This document shows, one piece after another, positions 13,547-21,588 of a stretch of 64,000 nucleotides of DNA. The notes under the pieces are model-generated. The model searched no databases. It was not told the origin of the DNA and saw only the letters and a program-made list of their open reading frames with translations. The stretch lies in NCBI GenBank assembly GCA_029580855.1, contig JAKPQH010000146.1, positions 62,001 to 126,000 of the forward strand, read 5' to 3'. The stretch comes from a bacterium. Lineage in GTDB: Bacteria > Methylomirabilota > Methylomirabilia > Methylomirabilales > 2-02-FULL-66-22. Every line of letters begins with the position of its first letter. The first letter of the stretch is position 1. The translations under genes and the position numbers were made by a program.

Positions 13547-13575
13547 CAATCCCCGAGGCGCGTGCCCAGGACATG

Positions 13576-13605
13576 TTGACAGCGGCTCACGGCGAGGCGT
13601 ACGGT
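13576..13605 (+). promoter_or_regulatory. Possible promoter before kimA copy 2
   Basis: A perfect TTGACA (13576-13581) is followed after 18 bp by TACGGT, a weak -10. It lies in the 170 bp gap between two transporter genes that otherwise run head to tail. The -35 is convincing and the -10 is not. Confidence 0.3.
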
Positions 13606-13716
13606 CACGGAAATGCCGAGGCGGTATACGAGGTGACGGCCCGGCCGCCACGGTGCGGGTCGAGGGCCTTCCGCTGCCGCCTCCACGTGTAACGTCGAGA
13701 GTCGCGCGGAGAAGTC

Positions 13717-15534
13717 ATGCCCCTTGCGTTCAAGCGTCTGCTGATCGGCACGCCCCTCGCGACGGCGCAGGCCAAACACGAGCGCCTGGCGAAGATCCCG
13801 GCGCTGGCGATTTTCTGCTCCGACGCCATCTCGTCGGTGGCGTACGGCCCCGAAGAAGTCCGCATCTTCCTGGCGCTGGCCGGCACCGCCGCGCTGTCCC
13901 TGTCGGTCCCGGTCGCGGTCGCCATCACCTTGCTGATCGGCGTCGTCTCCACCTCGTACTGGCAGACCATCCACGCGTATCCGAGCGGGGGCGGCGCGTA
14001 CACGGTCGCACGGGAGAACCTGGGGACGCTGCCGGGCCTGATGGCGGGCGCCTCCCTTTTGGTCGGCTATGTCGTGACCGTTGCCGTGAGCGTGGCCGCG
14101 GGGGTCGCGGCGCTCACGTCGGCGTTTCCTGTGCTGTACCCGGCCCGCGTCTGGATCGGCATTTCGTGCGTGGCGTTCCTGGCCGTCGTCAATCTCCGCG
14201 GTCTGCGGGAGACCGCGCGGATTTTCGCCGTGCCCACCTACTGGTTCATCACCGGCATCTTCCTCGTGATGGCGGCGGGAGCGGCGCACCTGTGGAGAGG
14301 CGAACCGGTCCCGGACTTTCCCCCCATGGACCCGTCCGGGCTTGCGCCGCTCACGACCCTCCTGGTGTTGCGCGCCTTCAGCTCCGGGTGCACCGCCATG
14401 ACCGGAATCGAAGCGGTGGCGAACTGTGTCCAGGCCTTCAAGCCCCCGGAGGCGAAGAACGCGGGGATCACTCTCGTCTGGATGGCGTCCATCCTGGGGA
14501 TCATGGTGATGGGCCTGACGTATCTCAGCGACGCCTTTCACCTCGTCCCGCGCGTAGGCGAGACGCTCGTCTCCCAGCTCGCCGGTCAGACCCTGGGCCG
14601 CGGATGGCTGTACCTTGGGGTCCAGGCCTCCACCATGGTGATCCTCCTGCTGGGCGCCAACACCTGCTACGGCGGCTTCCCCATGCTCTCCTCGCTGCTC
14701 GCCAAGGATGGATACCTTCCCCGTCAGTTTGCCAGCCTGGGCGACCGCCTCGTGTACTCCAACGGCATCCTGATTCTGTCCGGGGTCTCCATGATGCTGC
14801 TCGTCGCGTTCCAGGGGGACACCCACTCGCTGATACCGCTGTACGCGCTCGGGGTGTTCATCTCGTTCACCCTCTCCCAGTTCGGGATGGTGGTCCGATG
14901 GACCCGCCTGCGCCAGCGCCACTGGCGTCACCACGCGGCCGTCAATCTCATCGGCGCGCTGGTGACCGCCACCGTGGTCGCGGTGGTCGGGTTCACGCGC
15001 TTCGCCGAGGGCGGCTGGATGGTCATCGTCGTGATCCCGGTTCTGGTCCTGATGTTCTACACCATCCGGCGCCACTACGTCGCCATGACGCGCCAGATCG
15101 ACGTGTACGGCTACCGGCCGCCGAAGCTCGGCCGGCACCCGGTCGTGGTCCTCGTGGGGGGAATGAACCGCGGGGTGATTGCCGCCCTGACGTACGCCCG
15201 GGCGATCTCGCCCAACGTGACCGCCTTGACGGTGGACCTGGATTCGACCAGCACGGCGCGTCTCCAGATGCGCTGGGACGAGTGGGCGCCGGACGTTCCC
15301 CTGGTGGTGCTCGACTCTCCGTATCGGTCGGTCATCCAACCCATCCTCCAGTACATCGATCAGATGGAGAAGCAGCGCGACGGCGATTACATGACCATCA
15401 TCTTGCCGGAATTCGTCCCGGCGAGATGGTGGCAACACCTGCTCCACAATCAGACGGCCCTCCTGATCAAGGCGGCCCTCCTGTTCCGGCGGGGCAAGGT
15501 CGCGATCAGTATCCCGTACCATCTGGGATCCTGA
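13717..15534 (+). CDS. KimA-type K+ transporter paralogue, copy 2, D117 replaced by Gly
   Basis: 605 residues, collinear with copy 1 over its whole length (SDAISSVAYGPEEV with D36 and Y43; TGIEAVANC; cytoplasmic domain; end YHLGS). The position equivalent to KimA D117 reads LLVGYVVT, that is Gly117, confirmed on the DNA (TTGGTCGGCTAT), while Y118 and T121 remain. In KimA this aspartate helps form a K+ site, so this paralogue may differ in ion stoichiometry, selectivity or activity (inference). The immediate upstream gap of 170 bp carries a TTGACA. The K+ channel gene follows 126 bp downstream. Confidence 0.88.
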   Translation: MPLAFKRLLIGTPLATAQAKHERLAKIPALAIFCSDAISSVAYGPEEVRIFLALAGTAALSLSVPVAVAITLLIGVVSTSYWQTIHAYPSGGGAYTVARENLGTLPGLMAGASLLVGYVVTVAVSVAAGVAALTSAFPVLYPARVWIGISCVAFLAVVNLRGLRETARIFAVPTYWFITGIFLVMAAGAAHLWRGEPVPDFPPMDPSGLAPLTTLLVLRAFSSGCTAMTGIEAVANCVQAFKPPEAKNAGITLVWMASILGIMVMGLTYLSDAFHLVPRVGETLVSQLAGQTLGRGWLYLGVQASTMVILLLGANTCYGGFPMLSSLLAKDGYLPRQFASLGDRLVYSNGILILSGVSMMLLVAFQGDTHSLIPLYALGVFISFTLSQFGMVVRWTRLRQRHWRHHAAVNLIGALVTATVVAVVGFTRFAEGGWMVIVVIPVLVLMFYTIRRHYVAMTRQIDVYGYRPPKLGRHPVVVLVGGMNRGVIAALTYARAISPNVTALTVDLDSTSTARLQMRWDEWAPDVPLVVLDSPYRSVIQPILQYIDQMEKQRDGDYMTIILPEFVPARWWQHLLHNQTALLIKAALLFRRGKVAISIPYHLGS

Positions 15535-15660
15535 ATCCTCCCGCGTGTCCCCGGCGGCTCGGATGCGCCGCTCCGCGCCCGGCCGGCGGCCGCTTCCGCT
15601 TGACACCTGGTGGGATATGCGCGATCCTCTGCCCCTGGACTCGCCGGACCGGGGAACGCC

Positions 15661-17361
15661 GTGAAATTCCTTCCGTCCCAGCTCCTCTACTTCTTCCAAG
15701 GCGCGGGAACGCGGCGAAATGTCGCGCGCCTGCTCAAGTTCATCGCCGTCCTGGTCGTGCTGGCGTCCGTTTACAGTGTCATCTTCCACGTCATCATGAA
15801 ATACGAGGGCCGAGACTACTCCTGGCTGACCGGCCTCTACTGGACGCTCACGGTCATGTCCACCCTGGGGTTCGGGGACATCACCTTTGTCTCCGACCTC
15901 GGGAAGGCCTTCTCCATCGTGGTGCTCGTGTCGGGGATGGTCTTCATTCTGGTGATGCTGCCGTTCACGTTCATCCGGTTCTTTTACGCCCCGTGGCTGG
16001 AAGCCCATTCCAAGGCGAGAGCCCCCCGGGAGCTGCCGGAGGACAGCACCGGGCACATCATCCTCACAAACCACGATCCCATCGGCGCCGCCCTCGTGAA
16101 GCGTCTGTCGCAGAACGACCGCCCCTACACCTTCCTCGTCCCGGAACTCCCCCGCGCGCTAGAGCTATCCGACCAGGACTATCGGGTCGTGTTCGGCGCG
16201 CTCGACGACCCGGAGACATACCGGCGCCTGCGGGCCGACCAGGCGGCCCTGGTCGTCGTGACCAACGATGACCTGATCAGCACCAACATCGCCTTCACGG
16301 TGCGCGAGGTCTCGGAGAGGGTCCCCATCGTGACCAGCGCCGACTCCGACGACTCGGTGGATATCCTCGGGCTCGCCGGCAGTACCCACGTCTTCCAGTT
16401 CACCAAGATGCTGGGGCGGGCCCTGGGACGGCGGGTGCTGGGCGCCGGCATGCGCGCCAACGTCATCGGACAATTCGACCAGTTGTTGATCGCGGAGGCC
16501 GTCTCGACGGGGACGGTCCTGGAAGGCCGGTCGCTGAGCGAAAGCCGGCTCCGGGAAGTCACGGGCGTCACGGTGGTCGGGTTGTGGAACCGCGGCCAAT
16601 TCCAGTTTCCGCAGGCGCACGCCCGCATCGCGCCCAACACGGTGCTCGTCCTTGCCGGTTCCGAGGCGCAGTTCCGTCAATACGACGAGCTGATGTCCGC
16701 AAAGCGGAACATGGCGCCCGTGGGCCCGGTCGTGATCCTCGGCGCGGGCCGGGTCGGCCGCGCGGCGGCGGAGGTGCTGGAGGAGCGCAAGATCGACTAC
16801 CGGATCGTGGAGAAGGACGAGCGGGCGCTCAAGCAGGATGCGCACTACATCCTCGGCAGCGCCGCAGATCGCGACACGCTGGTGTGTGCGGGCATCCGGG
16901 AGGCCCCCACCGTCATCGTCACGACGCGCAGCGACGACCTGAACATCTACCTCACCATCTTTTGCCGCCGCCTGCGGCCGGATATCCAGATCATCAGCCG
17001 GGCCACCTTGGAGCGGAATGTCACCACCCTGCACCGCGCGGGCGCCGACATGGTCCTGTCGTATGCGTCGATGGGCGCCAGCACGATCCTCGACGTGCTT
17101 CGGCCAAATCAGATGCTCCTGCTCGAGGAGGGGCTGGAGGTGTTCCGCGCCACCGTGCCTCCACCGCTCGGCGGGCTGACCCTGCGTGACACCCAGATCC
17201 GAGAAGCGACCGGCTGCAACGTCATCGCCATCAACTCCGACGGCCGCGCGACCCTGAACCCGGATCCCGCCGTCCGGCTTCGCACCGGGGACGAACTCAT
17301 TCTCATCGGCACCTCCGAGGCCGAGGAGTCCTTCGTCCGGCGCTACCCCAAGATCACGTGA
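15661..17361 (+). CDS. Two-TM potassium channel with tandem RCK domains
   Basis: A 566-residue ion channel. TM1 is near residues 25-45 (LLKFIAVLVVLASVYSVIFH), followed by a pore helix and filter TLGFGD, a K+-filter variant of TVGYGD. TM2 then follows near 80-105. The cytoplasmic part has two TrkA-N/TrkA-C units. The first lacks GxGxxG (HIILTNHDPIGAAL), and the second keeps it (GPVVILGAGRVGRAAAEVL). Tandem-RCK channels such as GsuK gate by ligand binding to this ring. The GTG at 15661 with GGGGAA upstream is preferred to the track start at 15610, which lies nearly on a TTGACA. It belongs to the K+ cluster. Confidence 0.88.
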   Translation: MKFLPSQLLYFFQGAGTRRNVARLLKFIAVLVVLASVYSVIFHVIMKYEGRDYSWLTGLYWTLTVMSTLGFGDITFVSDLGKAFSIVVLVSGMVFILVMLPFTFIRFFYAPWLEAHSKARAPRELPEDSTGHIILTNHDPIGAALVKRLSQNDRPYTFLVPELPRALELSDQDYRVVFGALDDPETYRRLRADQAALVVVTNDDLISTNIAFTVREVSERVPIVTSADSDDSVDILGLAGSTHVFQFTKMLGRALGRRVLGAGMRANVIGQFDQLLIAEAVSTGTVLEGRSLSESRLREVTGVTVVGLWNRGQFQFPQAHARIAPNTVLVLAGSEAQFRQYDELMSAKRNMAPVGPVVILGAGRVGRAAAEVLEERKIDYRIVEKDERALKQDAHYILGSAADRDTLVCAGIREAPTVIVTTRSDDLNIYLTIFCRRLRPDIQIISRATLERNVTTLHRAGADMVLSYASMGASTILDVLRPNQMLLLEEGLEVFRATVPPPLGGLTLRDTQIREATGCNVIAINSDGRATLNPDPAVRLRTGDELILIGTSEAEESFVRRYPKIT

Positions 17362-17471
17362 GCGGCGCGCCGGCGCCGCCTGTCATGGCCCGGCGGGCTG
17401 GGCGCCTCTCGGCGCTGCTCTTCTTTACGCCTTCTTGATGTTCCGCGCATCGATTCTTACGACATCTTGAG

Positions 17472-17499
17472 TTGCACTTGGGGACGCCGGACGTATATT
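17472..17499 (+). promoter_or_regulatory. Putative promoter before the 142-residue membrane protein
   Basis: TTGCAC (17472-17477), 16 bp, TATATT (17494-17499). The -10 is strong and the -35 is weak. The predicted start lies about 55 bp upstream of the ATG at 17562. Confidence 0.45.
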
Positions 17500-17561
17500 C
17501 GATCCAGCGAGAATTCGCGGGGACGTGAGTGTCTCCGTTCGACACGCGACTGGAGAGCGCC

Positions 17562-17990
17562 ATGAAATCCGCGGTGATCGAGCCCGGAGTCGTGCCGAAA
17601 ACGAGTCGGCCTGTCGTGGATGCGCCGCGACCGCGTGAGGATCGAGCGGGGCAACGACCCGTTCGCTGGGGTGCGCTGTACACCGTTCTTCCGGCGAGCG
17701 TGGCGCTGGGCTGGGCTGGAAGCCGCCTGGTCGCCGCTGTCGGGCACGCTGCGTTGATCGAGTATGGTGTCGCGCTGGCGATCCTCGGGCTCTTGGCTGC
17801 GTGGGTCCGTGCACACCGCCGGGCGTTGTCCTCGCCGGGAGCGCAGGCACGGTTCGAGCGGCCATTTGCCGTTCTGCACGTATCGTTCATGGGCAAATCG
17901 GCGCGGGCCGGTCAAGGGGTCCTCGGGGCGTCATCGCACGCCGAGCGCCAAATCGGCGTGGGCCGTCCGGCTGCCACAGCCTTCCACTGA
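17562..17990 (+). CDS. Small membrane protein in the K+ cluster
   Basis: A 142-residue protein from an ATG preceded by GGAGAG at good spacing. The GTG at 17529 in the track is less likely. After a Pro/Arg-rich N-terminus (VPKTSRPVVDAPRPRE) there are two hydrophobic segments near residues 35-55 (LYTVLPASVALGWAGSRLVA) and 60-78 (LIEYGVALAILGLLAAW), then a basic tail. I do not recognise a domain. It sits alone between the channel and kdpD1 behind its own likely promoter. An accessory role in K+ handling is only suggested by position. Confidence 0.6.
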   Translation: MKSAVIEPGVVPKTSRPVVDAPRPREDRAGQRPVRWGALYTVLPASVALGWAGSRLVAAVGHAALIEYGVALAILGLLAAWVRAHRRALSSPGAQARFERPFAVLHVSFMGKSARAGQGVLGASSHAERQIGVGRPAATAFH

Positions 17991-18077
17991 CGGACGATCG
18001 CTCGTCGTCCGCCCACTCCCATGACGTGCCGCCGGCATGTCTGCCATCCTCTGCCCTCTTGACCGCCTGCGATTGCC

Positions 18078-18106
18078 TTGCGGCGCCCAAGTCGGCTCGG
18101 TATACT
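18078..18106 (+). promoter_or_regulatory. Putative promoter of kdpDE-kimA3
   Basis: TATACT (18101-18106), a five-of-six -10, with TTGCGG 17 bp upstream. Transcription would start near 18113, 25 bases before the ATG at 18138. This shows that the longer ORF-track start at 18078 overlaps the promoter and is not used. Confidence 0.55.
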
Positions 18107-18137
18107 CCGCGCGGATTCGCACGGGAGTCACGCATCC

Positions 18138-20828
18138 ATGGCGCTTTTCTCGCTTCCCGCTGGCGAGGGCATGCCCAGCGATCCGGCAAGCACGCCTCCG
18201 CCGGGGCGAGGGAAGCTCACCGTGTTTCTGGGCGCAGCGCCGGGCACGGGAAAGACCTTCGCGATGCTGCAAGCGGCGCGGCGGCGGCAGGCGGCAGGTG
18301 CGGATGTCGTGGTCGGCGCGATCAATACTCACGGTCGGCCGGAGATGGATCGCCTGCTGGAGGGACTGGAACGCGTCTCGCGTCGTTCGACCCCACATGC
18401 TGCGGAGAGCCCGTCCGGCCCGTTCGACGTGGATGCCGTCGTCACCCGCCGGCCCTCGCTCCTGATCGCGGACGAGCTTGCCCGCGCGAACCCTCCAGGC
18501 TCCCGCCACCCTAAGCGGTGGCAGGATGTGGAGGAGGTGCTGGGGGCCGGGATCTCGGTCTTCACGACGCTCAACATCTACGAGCTGGAGAGCTTGAAGG
18601 ACGTCGCGCTTCGCATCACGGACATCGCCATCGAGGAATCCGTCCCGGATCGTTTGGTGGAACAGGCCGACGAGATCGCCCTGGTCGATCTTCCGCCCGA
18701 GGAGCTGCTCGGGCGCCTCGCCGAAGGCAAGGTCCGCCTGCCGGGATCCGACCCGGAGCGAGGCCGCCGCCTGTTCCGACCGGGCAACCTGATGGCGCTT
18801 CGAGAGCTGACGCTGCGGCGGACCGCCGATCACGTCGATGTGCGGATGCGTCGGTATATGCGCGACCAGGCCATTCCGACCACCTGGCCCGTGACCGAAC
18901 GGATCCTGGCCTGCATCAGCGCCAGTCCCCACGCGACCCAGGTGGTTCGGGCCGCCAAACGGTTCGCCGATACCCTGCGCGCGGAGTGGCTGGTCGTCCA
19001 CGTCGAGACACCCGCCACCGCATGGCGCGGGGAAGCGACGCGGGGGCGGATCATCGAGACCCTGCGATTGGCCGAACAGCTCGGGGCGGAAACCAGGGTG
19101 GTCAGCGGACCGCGCGTCGCCGACGAAATCCTGGCGTTTGCCCGCTCTCGGAACGCGAGCAAGATCGTCGTCGGCAAGCCCGTCCAGTCCTTCCCGCGAC
19201 ATTTCCTGTCCGGATCGATCGCGGATACCTTGCTGAACCGAAGCCAGGAGACAGACGTTTACGTGATCAGCGGGAAACTCGAGGTGGCTCCTCCGAGGCC
19301 GCGCTTTGCTCGCCTCCGGTGGTCGGGTTGGCCTGCCCTGGCGCGGCCGGCGTTGATGGCGGCCGTCTGCACCGCCCTGAATTGTCTGATCTTCCCCTAC
19401 GTGCCGCACGCCGCGTTGGTCCTCGTCTACCTCCTGGGCGTCGTGGCGGTGGCGGCGCGGTCGGGACCCGGTCCGTCCATCCTCGCCTGCGTCCTGAGCG
19501 TGGCGGCATTTGACTTCTTCCTCGTCCCTCCGTTGTACACGTTCGCCGTCGCGGAGGCTCAGGACCTCCTGACCTTCGGGGTCATGTTCGTCGTCGCCCT
19601 GGTCATCAGCGGCCTGACGGTCCGCATCCGCTGGCTGGCGGATTCGGCGCGCCGGCGGGAGTCGCGTACCGCCGCTCTGTACGCCATGAGCCGCGATCTG
19701 GCCGGCGCTCGCGAGGTGTCGGCGATTCTCGACGCTGCCGCCCGGCACATCGGCGAGGTCTTCCACGGCCGGGTGGCTCTGCTGCTCCCCGACACCGGCG
19801 GAAGCCTTCGGCCGCAGACGGCGGGTGGAAACAGCTATGCGCCCGCCGGGGACGAGCTGGCGCTCTGTCGCTGGGTGTACGTCCAGCGGCGGGCCGCCGG
19901 CCTGGGCACGGAGACCTCGCCGGAGGCTTCAGCGCACTATCTCCCCCTGACGGCTTCGCGCGGTACATTGGGCACCCTGGGTTTCCGCCCCCACGATCCC
20001 CGGACGATGGCCGCGCCGGAACAGATCCGCCAGCTCGAGACGTTCGGCGGTCAGGTGGCCTTGGCCCTGGAGCGGGCCCAGCTGGCGGAGGAGGCGCAGC
20101 AGGCGCAGGTTCGCGTGGAGACCGAGTCGATGCGAAGCTCGCTCCTCAGCTCCGTGTCGCACGATCTGCGGACGCCGCTGGCTTCGATCACCGGAACGGC
20201 CAGCAGTCTCCTCGAAGGGGATGCCACCTTCGACCCCTCGACGCGGAGAATGCTACTGGAAACGCTCTGCGAAGAGGCCGAGCGCCTCAGCCGCCTCGTC
20301 CGCAATCTCTTGGACATGACGCGCCTCCAGTCCGGGGCGCTCCGGGTGTCCAAGGAATGGCATCCGCTGGAGGAGGTGATCGGGGCGGCCCTGGGGCGAA
20401 TGGAAAGGTCGTTGCGGGGACGGCCGGTGGTGACGCGGGTGCCGGAGGATCTTCCGCTCGTTCCCATCGACGACGTCCTGATCGAGCAAGTTTTGATAAA
20501 TCTTCTGGAGAACGCGGTCAAGTATACGCCGCCCGGCAGCGAGATCGAGCTGAGCGCGCGCGTGGGTGACGGCGGCGTGACCGTGGCTGTGGCCGATCGT
20601 GGCGCCGGGATTCCGCCGGCCGACGAGCCACATCTGTTCGAAAAGTTCTACCGAGGTCGTTCGAGAGGTTCCCACGGCGCAGGTCTCGGCCTCGCCATCT
20701 GTCGCGGCATCGTCGAGGCCCACGGCGGTCGCATCTGGGCGGAGAATCGCCCGGGCGGCGGCGCGATCTTTCAATTCACTCTTCCCCTGACGGGCAGGCC
20801 GCCGGAGATGGAGCACCCCGATGGGTAG
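18138..20828 (+). CDS. kdpD: KdpD-type osmosensitive K+ sensor kinase, copy 1
   Basis: About 896 residues from the ATG at 18138. The order is the KdpD N-terminal domain with Walker A GAAPGTGKTFAML, a universal-stress-type domain (about 245-365), and four TM helices of the DUF4118 sensor. A GAF-like region, the H-box VSHDLRTPLASITG and an ATPase domain with NLLENAVKYTPP and GAGLGLAICRGIV follow. KdpD senses low K+ and phosphorylates KdpE. This copy departs from the family in the Walker B segment (IADELARANPPGSRH for VDELAHTNAPGSRH) and in TLNIYELESL for TLNVQHLESL. Its stop overlaps the kdpE1 start by 8 bp. No kdpFABC operon is nearby, and a KimA gene follows instead. Confidence 0.93.
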   Translation: MALFSLPAGEGMPSDPASTPPPGRGKLTVFLGAAPGTGKTFAMLQAARRRQAAGADVVVGAINTHGRPEMDRLLEGLERVSRRSTPHAAESPSGPFDVDAVVTRRPSLLIADELARANPPGSRHPKRWQDVEEVLGAGISVFTTLNIYELESLKDVALRITDIAIEESVPDRLVEQADEIALVDLPPEELLGRLAEGKVRLPGSDPERGRRLFRPGNLMALRELTLRRTADHVDVRMRRYMRDQAIPTTWPVTERILACISASPHATQVVRAAKRFADTLRAEWLVVHVETPATAWRGEATRGRIIETLRLAEQLGAETRVVSGPRVADEILAFARSRNASKIVVGKPVQSFPRHFLSGSIADTLLNRSQETDVYVISGKLEVAPPRPRFARLRWSGWPALARPALMAAVCTALNCLIFPYVPHAALVLVYLLGVVAVAARSGPGPSILACVLSVAAFDFFLVPPLYTFAVAEAQDLLTFGVMFVVALVISGLTVRIRWLADSARRRESRTAALYAMSRDLAGAREVSAILDAAARHIGEVFHGRVALLLPDTGGSLRPQTAGGNSYAPAGDELALCRWVYVQRRAAGLGTETSPEASAHYLPLTASRGTLGTLGFRPHDPRTMAAPEQIRQLETFGGQVALALERAQLAEEAQQAQVRVETESMRSSLLSSVSHDLRTPLASITGTASSLLEGDATFDPSTRRMLLETLCEEAERLSRLVRNLLDMTRLQSGALRVSKEWHPLEEVIGAALGRMERSLRGRPVVTRVPEDLPLVPIDDVLIEQVLINLLENAVKYTPPGSEIELSARVGDGGVTVAVADRGAGIPPADEPHLFEKFYRGRSRGSHGAGLGLAICRGIVEAHGGRIWAENRPGGGAIFQFTLPLTGRPPEMEHPDG

Positions 20829-21555
20829 CGGCACACCCGAACCGTCGGCGGCGGCGCCTGCCGCGGCGCATCCGGTCGTCCTGCTCATCGAGGACGAGCC
20901 CCAGATTCGGCGTTTCCTCCGCGCCGCCCTGGACACGCAGGGACTCACGCTGATAGAGGCCGCCACGGGCGAGGAGGGCCTGGCGGCCGCCGCGACGCGG
21001 CAGCCCGAGATGATCATCCTGGATCTCGGCCTGCCGGACATGGACGGCCTGGAGGTCATCCGCCGCGTGCGCGAATGGAGCGCGATTCCCATCATCATCC
21101 TCTCCGCGCGAGGCCAGGAGCGGGACAAGATCGCCGCGCTGGATGCGGGGGCGGACGATTATGTCAGCAAGCCCTTCGGCGTGGGCGAGCTGTTGGCACG
21201 GATGCGGGTGGCCTTGCGGCATAGCGCACGTGGAGCCGGCGAGCCCGGCGAGTCCAAGTTCTCCGTGGGCGATCTGCAGGTGGATCTGGCGCAGAGGCTG
21301 GTCAGCGTCGCGGGAGCGCCGGTGCATCTGACGCCCATCGAGTACCGATTGCTGGCGACCCTGGTCCGGCACGCCGGGAAGCTCCTGACGCACCATCAGT
21401 TGCTCAACGAGGTCTGGGGGCCCAGCCACACGGAGCAGGCCCATTATTTACGGGTCTACGCCGCCCAGCTACGGAGGAAGCTGGAGGCGGACCCCGCACG
21501 GCCTCGCTATCTCCTCACCGAGCCGGGCGTGGGTTACCGGCTCGCCGCCGAGTAG
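20821..21555 (+). CDS. kdpE: KdpE-type response regulator, copy 1
   Basis: A 244-residue OmpR/PhoB-family regulator. The receiver domain opens VVLLIEDEPQIRRFL, has the phospho-acceptor Asp in IILDLGLPDMDGLEV and Lys in SKPFG. The winged-helix DNA-binding domain runs from TPIEYRLLATLVRHAGKLLT to GVGYRLAAE. The ATG overlaps the kdpD1 stop by 8 bp. Its natural partner is copy 1 of KdpD. The next gene, 33 bp on, is kimA copy 3, which makes KimA the probable regulated target instead of a Kdp ATPase (inference from layout). Confidence 0.95.
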   Translation: MGSGTPEPSAAAPAAAHPVVLLIEDEPQIRRFLRAALDTQGLTLIEAATGEEGLAAAATRQPEMIILDLGLPDMDGLEVIRRVREWSAIPIIILSARGQERDKIAALDAGADDYVSKPFGVGELLARMRVALRHSARGAGEPGESKFSVGDLQVDLAQRLVSVAGAPVHLTPIEYRLLATLVRHAGKLLTHHQLLNEVWGPSHTEQAHYLRVYAAQLRRKLEADPARPRYLLTEPGVGYRLAAE

Positions 21556-21588
21556 CTGCGCCACGCCGTCTCGTGCCCGGAGCGTCGC

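Noticed and set aside
9700-16074. Long minus-strand ORFs (762, 703 and 843 codons) opposite the K+ genes
   Set aside because: They mirror the trkA/kimA coding frames and consist of His/Asp/Arg-rich shadow sequence without start signals.
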